From positions 1 to 10,347 of the forward strand of contig CALCXL010000398.1 of NCBI GenBank assembly GCA_937907595.1: a DNA stretch of 10,347 nucleotides. The letters are read 5' to 3'. The position numbers and the translations under genes were made by a program. A model generated the notes under the pieces. The model did not search any database and was not told where the DNA came from. It was given only the letters and a program-made list of their open reading frames with translations. Of this stretch, positions 1 through 6,605 are shown in pieces. Source of the stretch: an uncultured Pseudomonadota bacterium. Lineage in GTDB: Bacteria > Myxococcota_A > UBA796 > UBA9615. Numbering within the stretch: position 1 is the stretch's first letter; every line of letters begins with the position of its first letter.

Positions 1-2188
1 TCTGGGCCTGCAAGGCCGCGGCGGCGGCGGCGCAGAGGCGGCGCTGACGTCGGGAACGGCGGACACCCTCCAGCACGGTGGCCCGCAGCAGGGGGTGCTC
101 CCAGACGAGCCGGTCCTGACCCGCCGTGGCGGGCTCCACGAAGACACGGGCCTCGACCAGGGCGTCCAGGGCGTCGTCCAGGTCCCCCGGGCCCATCGCC
201 CGGCCCACAGCCTCCAGGACGGTCTCCAGGGTGGCGATGTCGAACTCCTCACCCAGCACGGCGGCCGCGTGCAGGAGCGGGTCCGCGGCCTCGCCCACCC
301 GGCCCCGGGCCCGGTCCAGCCGCGCGCTCAGGATCTGTTCGAGGGAGGCCGGCAACGCTGAAGCCTCCAGACCCTCGCGCAGCCCCAGACCGTCGGCGGT
401 CGCATGCAGCAGGCCGCGCTCCTGCACCGACCGCAGGAGCTGCACCGCGAACAGGGGCGAGCCGTGGGCGCGCGACGCCAACGCCGCCACCGACGGGCCA
501 TCCAGGGACGCCATGCCGCGCAGCAACGCCTCGGTCTCCGAGACCGTCATGCGCTCCAAGGCCAGGCGAAACACGCTGGTGCCCTCGTAGCGGGCCAGGT
601 CTCCCAGCGGATCCGGGCCCGGGGCGCGGTGGCGGCACACCACCAACGCCACCGGCAGGGCCTCGTGCCGCAGCACGCCGGCCTGGCGAACCAGGAAGTC
701 CGCGGTCGCGGGATCGGCCCACTGCGCGTCGTCGAGCACCAGCACCAGGGGCCGCCGAGCCGCGAGGCTGCGCAGCACCCGGTCGCCCCGGTGGTGATCG
801 GACCAGCCTTCGTCGTCCCCCGCCAGCCCGCGCGAGCCGCCGCCGCCGCGGTCGCCCAGCCAGGACGCGAACTCCGCGGCCTCGGCCCCGAGCAGGCCGG
901 TCAATCGACGCTGCAGCGCCCCGTCGTCCAGCCCCCGCGCGCCCAGCGCGTCGGCCAACGCTGCGCGCACCAGGTGCAGGGGGGGCCCGCCGGCGGGGCT
1001 GAGCGCCGCCCGACCCAGCAGGGGCTCGATGGAGGGGTCAAGGCGTCCCAGGGCCTCGTCGATCAGGCGCGTCTTGCCGACGCCCTCGTCTCCCTCGATG
1101 AGCAGCAGACCTCCACGACCGCTCAAGGCCACGGCCAGGCGCTCGGCCGTCCAGGCCAGGGCCCGGGCGCGGGCTACGAAGGGGGCGCGGCCCAGGGAGC
1201 CCAGGGCGTCGGCGACGTCGGCGCGACCGCCGGAGGGCTGGGACAGCAGCACCGTGGCCGCGGCCCGCGGGGGCTCCGTGAGGGCGGGACCCTCGGCGGA
1301 CGCATCCGACGCCGAAGCCACCGCGGCTTCCAGGGCTCGCCGCATGTCCGCCGCGGAGGCGAAGCGGTCCTCGGGGGACTTCGCCAGCGCCCTCCCCACG
1401 ACCTCGACCATCGCCGGCGTCAGCCGGATCCCCTCGCGCGCGACCATCTGGGCCGGGGGGTTGAATACGTGCGCGCGCATGACCCGCTCGGCGGCCCCCA
1501 CGAACGGCGGTCGGCCGGTCAGCCACTCGTAGAGGATGACGCCGACGGCGTAGAGGTCGGAGCGCTCCGTGGCGCGCAGCCCACGAGCCTGCTCGGGCGA
1601 CATGTACAGCGGCGTGCCCACCACGGCGCCCTCGCGGGTCAAGCGGGACTCGCCGGCGATCTGCTCGCCGCCGTCGGTGGCCGTCTCCTCGTGAAGGATG
1701 GCGGCGATCCCGAAGTCCAGGAGCACCAGCGCCGCGGGGTCGTCGCCCCGCAGCATCATGTTGGCGGGCTTCAGATCGCGGTGCAGCACGCCGCGCTCGT
1801 GGGCCGCCTCGAGCGCCCGCAGCACCCCCGACGCCGCCGCCACGATCTCCTCCACGGAGCGGGCGCGCACCATGCGCTCGGTGGCCACACAGCCGTCCAC
1901 CAGCTCCATCACCAGGTAGGGCGCGCCTCCGTCGGTCTCCCCGTAGTCGAAGACCTGGACCACGTTGGGGTGGTTGAGCCGGGCCACCAGCCGCGCCTCG
2001 CGGTGCAGTCGCCGCCGGGCGCGGGACTGGACCGGGCCCTGGGTCTGCAGCACCTTCAGGGCCACGTCGCGCTCCAGCTGGAGCTGCCGCGCGCGCCACA
2101 CCTGGCCCATGGCGCCCTCCCCCAGCGGGCTGAGCACCCGATAGCGGTCGGCCAGCACCTGGCCCCGAAGGTCCTGGCTCAGGAGCAC
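1..2188 (-). CDS. Ser/Thr protein kinase with C-terminal AAA-type ATPase (3' end beyond left edge)
   Basis: Cytosolic signalling protein that should phosphorylate Ser/Thr and carries an ATPase module of the PknK/AAA_16 type. Translation from GTG at 2188 gives an open frame of 729 codons to the window edge, so the C-terminus is missing. The kinase domain spans about residues 16-286: glycine loop GEGAMG (23-28), lysine K45, HRDLKPAN (136-143, catalytic D138), DFG (158-160) and GTPLYMSPEQ (191-200). All catalytic residues are present. After a linker comes an ATPase with Walker A GDEGVGKT (366-373) and Walker B LVLVLDD (481-487). The region up to the edge is helical and Ala/Leu-rich, as in family members that end in TPR-like repeats. 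No membrane segment is seen. GTG is chosen because GGAGGGG lies 6 nt upstream. The start overlaps the end of the glycosidase gene by 10 bp, implying translational coupling. The target of the kinase is unknown. Confidence 0.93.
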   Translation of the reverse strand, partial: MLLSQDLRGQVLADRYRVLSPLGEGAMGQVWRARQLQLERDVALKVLQTQGPVQSRARRRLHREARLVARLNHPNVVQVFDYGETDGGAPYLVMELVDGCVATERMVRARSVEEIVAAASGVLRALEAAHERGVLHRDLKPANMMLRGDDPAALVLLDFGIAAILHEETATDGGEQIAGESRLTREGAVVGTPLYMSPEQARGLRATERSDLYAVGVILYEWLTGRPPFVGAAERVMRAHVFNPPAQMVAREGIRLTPAMVEVVGRALAKSPEDRFASAADMRRALEAAVASASDASAEGPALTEPPRAAATVLLSQPSGGRADVADALGSLGRAPFVARARALAWTAERLAVALSGRGGLLLIEGDEGVGKTRLIDEALGRLDPSIEPLLGRAALSPAGGPPLHLVRAALADALGARGLDDGALQRRLTGLLGAEAAEFASWLGDRGGGGSRGLAGDDEGWSDHHRGDRVLRSLAARRPLVLVLDDAQWADPATADFLVRQAGVLRHEALPVALVVCRHRAPGPDPLGDLARYEGTSVFRLALERMTVSETEALLRGMASLDGPSVAALASRAHGSPLFAVQLLRSVQERGLLHATADGLGLREGLEASALPASLEQILSARLDRARGRVGEAADPLLHAAAVLGEEFDIATLETVLEAVGRAMGPGDLDDALDALVEARVFVEPATAGQDRLVWEHPLLRATVLEGVRRSRRQRRLCAAAAAALQAQ

Positions 2189-2928
2189 CCGCAGCCCCTC
2201 CGCCCGCGGATCTCCGCGGTGCCCCGGGCGAAGAAGCCCAAGGCCACGGGGATCGGGTCGTCCCCTGCGACGTCCACCTCCACGCCCGCGCGCTCCAGGT
2301 ACAGCTGGCTGGAGCCGCCGCCGTCCAGGGCCAGGGCGTCGATGCAGCCCTGCGCCGACAGGAAGCTGGCCAACCGGTTGGCCTCCACCTGCTGATCCAC
2401 CACCGCCACCTGCAGCCGCCGGCCATCGAGCACGCAGAGCGTGGTGCGGCGGGCGCTCTGCTTCTTCAGGGCGAGGGGCTCCCCTTCGGCCACCAGCCGC
2501 GGCCCCACCTGGAACGCCTGCTTCACGCCCTCGCGCTGGGCCCAGTCCCGGGTGTGCACGATCGAGGGCCCTGCGGCGTCCAGGGCGAATACCCCCCAGT
2601 CGACGGGCCGGAGCGATTCGCGCTTCTCGCCATCCACCACCAGCAGCCCCATGGGGCTGCCGTCCAGGTCGAAGAAGGGCCCGTTGACGACGGCGGTGGC
2701 GCCGGTCCGGGCCTGGAACTCACGGGCGGTCAGGGCGGTGGCGCCCAGGTCGCGGGCGTCGAGCAGCCGCATCTCCACGTCCCTCAGATCGACCGTCAGC
2801 AGGTGGGCCGACCCGCCGCTGGGCAACGCGGAGTACTCGTACCGGAGGCCGACCCGCTCCCCCGACCCGGCCTGGGCCTGCAGCGCGAGCAGCACGAGCG
2901 CCCCCAAGGGCGCGATCCTGGTCCTCAC
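2179..2928 (-). CDS. Exported phosphodiester glycosidase family protein (NAGPA/DUF2233)
   Basis: Protein of 249 aa related to N-acetylglucosamine-1-phosphodiester alpha-N-acetylglucosaminidase. Relatives hydrolyse sugar-phosphodiester bonds, and bacterial members are thought to act on envelope or exopolymer glycans; the substrate here cannot be read from sequence. Residues 1-20 form a signal peptide (MRTRI, then a hydrophobic stretch ending AQA), so the product is probably periplasmic or secreted. Family motifs are VVNGPFFD (80-87), with GLLVVDG soon after, and the C-terminal ALDGGGSSQLYL block (DGGGSS at 202-207). The domain fills the whole mature protein and looks complete. The GTG start at 2928 overlaps the TGA of the upstream gene as GTGA (4 bp), with GGAG 8 nt upstream. 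Longer upstream extensions run through another gene in the wrong frame and are discarded. The last codons carry the ribosome binding site of the kinase gene. Confidence 0.9.
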   Translation of the reverse strand: MRTRIAPLGALVLLALQAQAGSGERVGLRYEYSALPSGGSAHLLTVDLRDVEMRLLDARDLGATALTAREFQARTGATAVVNGPFFDLDGSPMGLLVVDGEKRESLRPVDWGVFALDAAGPSIVHTRDWAQREGVKQAFQVGPRLVAEGEPLALKKQSARRTTLCVLDGRRLQVAVVDQQVEANRLASFLSAQGCIDALALDGGGSSQLYLERAGVEVDVAGDDPIPVALGFFARGTAEIRGRRGCGCS

Positions 2929-3896
2929 CCCCCCTGCTCCGCGACCCGCATGGCGGTGGCCCGGAGGGCGGCGCGGTCGGCCTCCTCCTCGGCGGTCAAG
3001 GCGCTCAGGCGGGCGATGCTGTTGCCCAGGCGACTCCACCCGGCAGGGTCCCGATCGCGGTTGATCTCCTCGCAGGACTCCTTCACCTGGACCAGGGCTT
3101 CCCCGCGCGCCTGGAGCCGCTCGTTGAGGGCCTCGAACGCCGGGTGCATGCCCGACGCCGTGCGGGTGGCCTCGAACTCGCGCTCGAAGGAGCGCAGTCG
3201 GCTGACCTGCTCCTCGATCGCGGTGCGGTGGCTCTCCAGCAGCCGCGCGAGATCCAGCCCCAACCTCCGCCCCTGCGGCCTCAGCAGCAAGGGAGCGGGG
3301 AGGCGATCGGCGGTGGCGCGCTCCACAGCGGTGCCCAGGGGGGCGTCGTGCAGCAGGTGCTCGACCGTCGCCTCGAGGAACGTGGCGGGATCCTGGTCCA
3401 GCCAGTCCCCAGGCAGCACCACGGCTGGCGGTCCCCCTGCGCGCACCACCCGGCGGGCCAGATCCTCGCGGCGGGCCCCCTCCTCGGCAGAGCGGGTAGG
3501 CGAGGGCGTGACCAGCCAGACCCGCGTGCTGGAGACCGCGAGGGCGGCGGCCATGCTCTCGACCAGCCAGGGGGGGGCGTGCTCGGGGTCCCCGTCGCCG
3601 CCGGGCACGGGGGCCGCGCGCAGGATCACAACGTCGAAGCGGCCTGCGGGCACCCCTTCCAGCGGATCCTGCCAGGTGCCGAGGTCGCCGGCGACCACCT
3701 GGAGCCCGTCGCCGGCGCCCAGGTCGGAAGCGAGGTGCTCCAGCCGGGGGCCCAGCGGGCGCTCGGTGTCCACCGCCGGACCCAGAACCAGAACACGGAC
3801 CGGCAGCTCCGGCAGGCGCGATAGCGCGATGCAGGGCGTGCCGGACTCCTCGACCCGAGTCGCGGGGTAGTCTGCGTCGGTCATCCTGGCTGCCAT
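2925..3896 (-). CDS. CHAT-like (degenerate caspase-fold) protein with helical C-terminus, tentative
   Basis: Soluble 323-aa protein with no signal peptide or membrane helix. Residues about 30-195 alternate beta strands and helices. By eye they follow the CHAT peptidase-like layout: a strand at FDVVIL (87-92) where CHAT has its His motif, WLVTPSPT (127-134) where CHAT has the SAC-x-T Cys motif, then RAGGPPAVVLPGDWLDQDPATF (152-173, described here by its ends) and HLLHDAPLGTAVERA, which match the AG-x-x-VV-x-x-LW-x-V-x-D and FY-x-x-L-x-x-G-x-x-x-x-AL parts. The catalytic His and Cys are both absent; Ser132 aligns near the Cys position. Residues about 212-323 are charged and helical, probably coiled coil. 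It is first gene of the operon with the glycosidase and kinase-ATPase. The ATG at 3896 has a weak GGACGGG upstream; ATG at 3884 is an alternative. The gene is well supported by frame and couplings, but the CHAT assignment is inference. A Rossmann-like fold of another family is the main alternative. Confidence 0.72.
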   Translation of the reverse strand: MAARMTDADYPATRVEESGTPCIALSRLPELPVRVLVLGPAVDTERPLGPRLEHLASDLGAGDGLQVVAGDLGTWQDPLEGVPAGRFDVVILRAAPVPGGDGDPEHAPPWLVESMAAALAVSSTRVWLVTPSPTRSAEEGARREDLARRVVRAGGPPAVVLPGDWLDQDPATFLEATVEHLLHDAPLGTAVERATADRLPAPLLLRPQGRRLGLDLARLLESHRTAIEEQVSRLRSFEREFEATRTASGMHPAFEALNERLQARGEALVQVKESCEEINRDRDPAGWSRLGNSIARLSALTAEEEADRAALRATAMRVAEQGG

Positions 3897-3988
3897 CCCG
3901 TCCGAGCGTCACCCGGGCGGTGCAGAGTCTACCAGCGCGGGGCACAGAACTGCCCGCCTGCGGTCAGGGCATCGACTGGAGAGCGCAG

Positions 3989-4789
3989 ATGAACGTCACC
4001 TTGGGTCTGATCGTGGCCGCCCTCTTGCTGGCCGGCGTGGTGTGGATCGCGCTGAGGACGGCGCGTTGGGGGGAGGACAGCCCCGTGCCCGAGCGCCGGC
4101 CCGTCTGGCTGGGCCCCGACGCGGTGGCCGTGGCCAGCGCCTTGCGACGCGAGCTGGAGCAGGCCCGCAGCGACGCCGGCCTCCCCCCTTTGCTGGAGTC
4201 CCCCGCCACCGAGGAGCTGGCGTCCCACCACGCGTTCGACATGGCGGCGCGCGGCTACGAGGACGAGCGGGACCCCGAGGGCCTGGACCTGGGCGACCGG
4301 CGCCACCGCCTGCACCCCGGCTACGTCGGCCGGTTGTGGGAGTTCGACCGCCTGCTCGATCCGGACGCGCCCAGCACCGAGGAGTCCCTGCTATCGGGCC
4401 TGCGCCGCACCCCCGGGTGGTCCGAGGCCGTCGCCCGGGCCGTGGACCCCGCCTGGAACACCCTCGGCCTGGGCGTCGCCGTCGAAGGGCGCCGCTGCGG
4501 CCTGTCGTTGGTGTTCGGGGCCTGGTGGGCGACGATCGGCGCCTGGGAGCCCGGGGAGGCCGGGGTCGGCGGCTGGAGGGTGGCGGGAAAGGCCGCGCCG
4601 GGCTGCGATGTCGCCCTGCTGGCCGGGCAGCTGGGCGACGGCGCGCCGGTGCCCGCCACGCCCCACGATGACCCGGAGACCCACCCCCGGGACTTCGTGC
4701 TGCGGCTGCCCCACGAAGGCGAAGCCAGCGGCCTCGCCGCTACGCTGCTGTACGACGGCGAGCCCGGACTCCGCCAGAGCCCCGTCTGA
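3989..4789 (+). CDS. Membrane-anchored CAP/SCP-domain protein
   Basis: Protein of 266 aa with an N-terminal hydrophobic helix (residues 5-22, little before it) that should anchor it in the inner membrane, with the rest in the periplasm. Residues about 45-180 resemble the CAP (SCP/PR-1/allergen V5) superfamily: LRRELEQARSDAGLPPLL (52-69), HHAFDMAARGY (80-90) with the family HA-x-DM pattern, a DPEG loop, and a late NTLGLGVAVEG strand. The second conserved CAP histidine, expected just after the GY, is replaced by acidic residues (EDE), so the metal or active-site centre may be lost. Residues about 190-266 form a separate beta-rich tail of unknown type. ATG at 3989 has GGAG 7 nt upstream; an in-frame start at 3920 lacks that and would put a polar stretch before the helix. 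It is divergent from the CHAT-like gene and 80 bp before a second CAP gene. Bacterial CAP proteins lack one agreed function. Confidence 0.8.
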   Translation: MNVTLGLIVAALLLAGVVWIALRTARWGEDSPVPERRPVWLGPDAVAVASALRRELEQARSDAGLPPLLESPATEELASHHAFDMAARGYEDERDPEGLDLGDRRHRLHPGYVGRLWEFDRLLDPDAPSTEESLLSGLRRTPGWSEAVARAVDPAWNTLGLGVAVEGRRCGLSLVFGAWWATIGAWEPGEAGVGGWRVAGKAAPGCDVALLAGQLGDGAPVPATPHDDPETHPRDFVLRLPHEGEASGLAATLLYDGEPGLRQSPV

Positions 4790-4869
4790 GACCGCTGCGA
4801 AGTCACTTCTGGGTCAAGAGAGCCCTGGATCCTGCCGATGAAGTCTGGGAACCTGGGTTGGGGGAACAC

Positions 4870-5835
4870 ATGATGCAGAGCCTGTCGATCGTCGCGCTGC
4901 TCCTGGTGGCCACGGGCTGCGGCGTGAGCGGGGGCGAGGACCCGGACCCTGACGGGCTCGCGCCGGGGGTGGATGCGCCGCGCCTGCGCCCCATGACCTG
5001 CATCGCGCCCCCCGCGCAGGGTGATCCGGCGGCCTCGACGGTGCAGCGTGAGGGGGTGGAGCGCCTGAACTGCCACCGCAACCTCATGGGCCTGGCCCCC
5101 GCCTTCCTGGACGCCCAGCTCAGCGCCGCCGCGCAGGCCCACGCCGACTACGTCGCCGCCACCGGCGAGTACGGCCACGTCCAGGGGCAGCCCGACCATC
5201 CGCTGTTCACCGGGAGCGACGCAGCGTCCCGGGCCCTCGCCGCGGGTGTCGACCTGGATCCCCTCAACGAAGCGCTGCTGGAGGTCGTCAGCTACCACTC
5301 CGACGGCGCGGATCCCGCGGTGTCCGTGGACGCCTGGATCGACTCCGTTTACCACCGCCCGCCGCTGGTCCTGCCGCGACTGGACGGCGTCGGCTTTGGA
5401 TCCGCGGACGTCTTCGACGTGATGGAGGTCGTCGCGCCCTGGGAAGGCAACGCGCTGGAGGTCGCGGCCTACCCCGGCGAAGACCAGCGCGGTGTGCCCA
5501 CGTCCTTCGACACCGACGTGGAGAGCCCCGATCCGGACCCGGACCGGGGCGTGGTCGGCTACCCGGTCACCCTGTCGATGCTGGTGGAGGCGGCCGGCAG
5601 CGGCGGCAACCCCTACTCAGTCGCCGTGGACCACGCCGCGACGCGGCTGGAGGGGCCCGACGGCGACGTGCCGGCCTTGATCCTGGAGCCCGCGTCGGAC
5701 GATGTGCTGATGCGCACGGTGGCCATCCTGCCCCACGAGCCCCTGGCTCCGGGAACGACGTACACCGCGACGATGGTGCTGGATCTGGATGGCGTGCCCC
5801 TGGAAGAATCCTGGAGCTTCACCACGAGCCGTTGA
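4870..5835 (+). CDS. CAP/SCP-domain lipoprotein with C-terminal Ig-like domain
   Basis: Predicted lipoprotein of 321 aa. The signal sequence is MMQSLSIVALLLVATGC, with the lipidated Cys at 17, followed by an acidic linker (GGEDPDPD). The CAP domain (about 60-190) has LNCHRNLMGL (66-75), AAQAHADY (H91) and EYGH (H103), so both conserved CAP histidines are present. Cys44 and Cys68 could form a disulfide after export. A linker with QRGVP and ESPDPDPD leads to GYPVTLSML and a C-terminal beta-sandwich ending HEPLAPGTTYTATMVLDLDG, the pattern of Big_5/SbsA Ig-like domains. ATG at 4870 is 5 nt after GGGGGA; ATG 4873 is equally usable, and a TTG at 4858 would place its start inside that ribosome site. 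It probably shares a transcript with the preceding CAP gene, although an 80-bp gap could hold a promoter I cannot identify. A strong hairpin follows the stop at once. Confidence 0.87.
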   Translation: MMQSLSIVALLLVATGCGVSGGEDPDPDGLAPGVDAPRLRPMTCIAPPAQGDPAASTVQREGVERLNCHRNLMGLAPAFLDAQLSAAAQAHADYVAATGEYGHVQGQPDHPLFTGSDAASRALAAGVDLDPLNEALLEVVSYHSDGADPAVSVDAWIDSVYHRPPLVLPRLDGVGFGSADVFDVMEVVAPWEGNALEVAAYPGEDQRGVPTSFDTDVESPDPDPDRGVVGYPVTLSMLVEAAGSGGNPYSVAVDHAATRLEGPDGDVPALILEPASDDVLMRTVAILPHEPLAPGTTYTATMVLDLDGVPLEESWSFTTSR

Positions 5836-5865
5836 GTCGGCTCAAGAGCGCCGGCCGGAGCCGAC
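5836..5865. terminator. Stem-loop between convergent CAP lipoprotein and RRM genes
   Basis: Perfect 8-bp stem GTCGGCTC (5836-5843) with GAGCCGAC (5858-5865) and a 14-nt loop. It starts at the base after the TGA of the CAP lipoprotein and ends 7 bp from the stop of the convergent RRM gene, filling nearly the whole 37-bp gap. No U-tract follows on either strand, so it is not a classical intrinsic terminator. It may act in both directions with Rho or as a 3'-end block. The structure is certain; the role is inferred from position. Confidence 0.5.
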
Positions 5866-5872
5866 CCCCCGG

Positions 5873-6151
5873 TCAGCCGCGCGTGGGCTTGGCGCCGGCG
5901 CGGCCGGGCTTGGCGAGGTCGATGACCAGGTTCCGGTCGCCCAGGCTGGCGCCCGACAGCGACGTGCGGACCTGCACGGCCTCGTCGTAGGTGGCCATCT
6001 CCACGAAGCCGAAGCCGCGGGACAGTCCCGTGGCGCGGTCCATGATGACCCGGACGTCCACGGGCTCAGCGCCGCAGGACTCAAAGAGGGCGCGCAGATC
6101 TTCGTCCGCGCAGGAGTAGGGCAGGTTGCCCACGAACAGCTTGGCAGTCAT
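5873..6151 (-). CDS. RRM-domain RNA-binding protein
   Basis: Small cytosolic RNA-binding protein of 92 aa made almost entirely of one RNA recognition motif. RNP2 is LFVGNLPY (5-12) and RNP1 is RGFGFVEM (45-52), with the aromatic residues that stack on RNA bases in place. The strand order beta-alpha-beta-beta-alpha-beta can be followed through LGDRNLVIDLA near residue 80. A short basic Gly/Ala/Pro tail (PGRAGAKPTRG) ends the protein, as in bacterial Rbp-type proteins, several of which respond to cold. ATG at 6151 has GGGAGG 5 nt upstream. The gene lies 46 bp after infA on the same strand with no evident promoter of its own, so it is probably read from the infA promoter. A GC-rich hairpin at 6161-6181 lies in the gap and overlaps the edge of the ribosome site. 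The RNA targets cannot be inferred. Confidence 0.94.
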   Translation of the reverse strand: MTAKLFVGNLPYSCADEDLRALFESCGAEPVDVRVIMDRATGLSRGFGFVEMATYDEAVQVRTSLSGASLGDRNLVIDLAKPGRAGAKPTRG

Positions 6152-6160
6152 AGAGGCCTC

Positions 6161-6181
6161 CCGCGCCGCTTGAGGGCGCGG
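6161..6181 (-). terminator. GC hairpin between infA and RRM gene (weak terminator or RBS-masking element)
   Basis: Seven-base stem CCGCGCC (6161-6167) with GGCGCGG (6175-6181) and a 7-nt loop. It begins 16 nt after the infA stop. Its distal arm includes the first two bases of the GGGAGG ribosome site (6162-6157) of the RRM gene. There is no U-tract. It could lower read-through from infA or reduce RRM translation; both are inference. Confidence 0.35.
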
Positions 6182-6197
6182 TGTGGAGCAAGGGGGG

Positions 6198-6416
6198 TCA
6201 GCGCTGGCGGTAGGTGATGCGACCGCGGGTCAGGTCGTAGGGGGACACAGCGACGATGACCCGGTCACCGCGCAGCACACGAATGCGGTATTTCCGCATC
6301 TTGCCGCCCAGGTGGGCAAGGATCTCGTGGTCGTTGTCGGTGACCACACGGAAGGTTCCCCCAGGGAACACCTCCTTCACGGTGCCTTCCATCTCGATCG
6401 CGTCTTCCGAAGCCAT
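6198..6416 (-). CDS. infA: Translation initiation factor IF-1
   Basis: IF-1, 72 aa, the usual length. It is a single OB-fold (S1-like) protein that binds the A site of the 30S subunit with IF-2 and IF-3 during initiation. Family signatures are IEMEGTV (7-13), the LAHLGGKMRK segment, and SPYDLTRGRITYR at the C-terminus. It departs from the common form in places: FPGG replaces the usual LPN, NDH replaces NGH, and GGKMR replaces SGKMR. ATG at 6416 follows GAGAGG after 4 nt; a start further out would add an uncharacteristic N-terminal extension across the leader. The gene is first in a probable infA-RRM transcript from the promoter at 6512-6540. Its leader of about 90 nt carries a hairpin at 6469-6490. 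The organism may hold a second infA elsewhere, which would explain the divergence. Confidence 0.96.
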   Translation of the reverse strand: MASEDAIEMEGTVKEVFPGGTFRVVTDNDHEILAHLGGKMRKYRIRVLRGDRVIVAVSPYDLTRGRITYRQR

Positions 6417-6468
6417 GTACCCTCTCGATCGATGGGCGCGTGGAGCATTCAAACCCCAGAAACGACAA

Positions 6469-6490
6469 GTCCCGACCACATGGCCGGGAC
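6469..6490 (-). promoter_or_regulatory. Hairpin in the infA leader, attenuator-like
   Basis: On the minus strand the leader RNA can form a 9-bp stem, GUCCCGGCC with GGUCGGGAC (one G-U pair), closed by an AUGU loop. Two more G-U pairs can extend it at the base. The G-U pair becomes an A-C mismatch on the plus strand, so the structure fits minus-strand RNA better. UUGUCGUUUCU follows directly, a broken U-tract. It lies about 15 nt after the expected transcript start and 52 nt before the infA start codon. Attenuation or leader stability are possible roles. Confidence 0.45.
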
Positions 6491-6511
6491 CCTACCGTCA
6501 GCCCGCGCGCG

Positions 6512-6540
6512 AGGATAGAGGTCCAGCACCCCCGCGTCAA
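6512..6540 (-). promoter_or_regulatory. Sigma-70-type promoter for infA
   Basis: The minus strand reads TTGACG (6540-6535), a spacer of exactly 17 nt, then TATCCT (6517-6512). Five of six -35 bases and four of six -10 bases match the housekeeping consensus, with ideal spacing. It faces infA, and transcription would start near 6505, leaving a leader of about 90 nt. A small inverted repeat, CCGCG-caaac-CGCGG (6542-6556), touches the -35 and could be a protein site, though GC-rich repeats arise easily here. Confidence 0.72.
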
Positions 6541-6605
6541 CCCGCGCAAACCGCGGAGTTCACAGGGTTCTTGCGCCGCCCAGCCTCCGCCCCAAAGGAG
6601 ACCCC

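Noticed and set aside
18..32. Five tandem GCG triplets at the left edge
   Set aside because: They encode an alanine run in the kinase protein and are common in GC-rich coding DNA. Too short to suggest a variable repeat.
404..2395. Long plus-strand open frame of 663 codons opposite the kinase gene
   Set aside because: It is rich in Gln, His, Arg and Gly with no domain motif, while the opposite strand encodes a textbook kinase-ATPase. Such shadows are expected at this GC content.
1038..2426. Minus-strand open frame of 462 codons overlapping the kinase in another frame
   Set aside because: Low-complexity Arg/Gly/Pro/Ala translation. The true frame, from GTG at 2188, carries all kinase and Walker motifs.
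2554..3870. Plus-strand open frame of 438 codons opposite the glycosidase and CHAT-like genes
   Set aside because: No recognisable motif; it crosses two genes on the other strand that have couplings and ribosome sites.
3926..3931. TAGACT on the minus strand as a -10 for the CHAT-like operon
   Set aside because: No acceptable -35 at 16-18 nt and no extended -10, so not reported as a promoter.
2929..3945. N-terminal extension that would lengthen the glycosidase to 588 residues
   Set aside because: It reads through the CHAT-like gene in the wrong frame with low-complexity sequence, and would bury the signal peptide that starts at GTG 2928.
4799..4809. Small palindrome GAAGT-c-ACTTC between the two CAP genes
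   Set aside because: Five-base arms alone are too short to call an operator or terminator.
4321..5355. Minus-strand open frame opposite the two CAP genes
   Set aside because: It spans the gap between two well-supported genes and has no motif, only biased composition.
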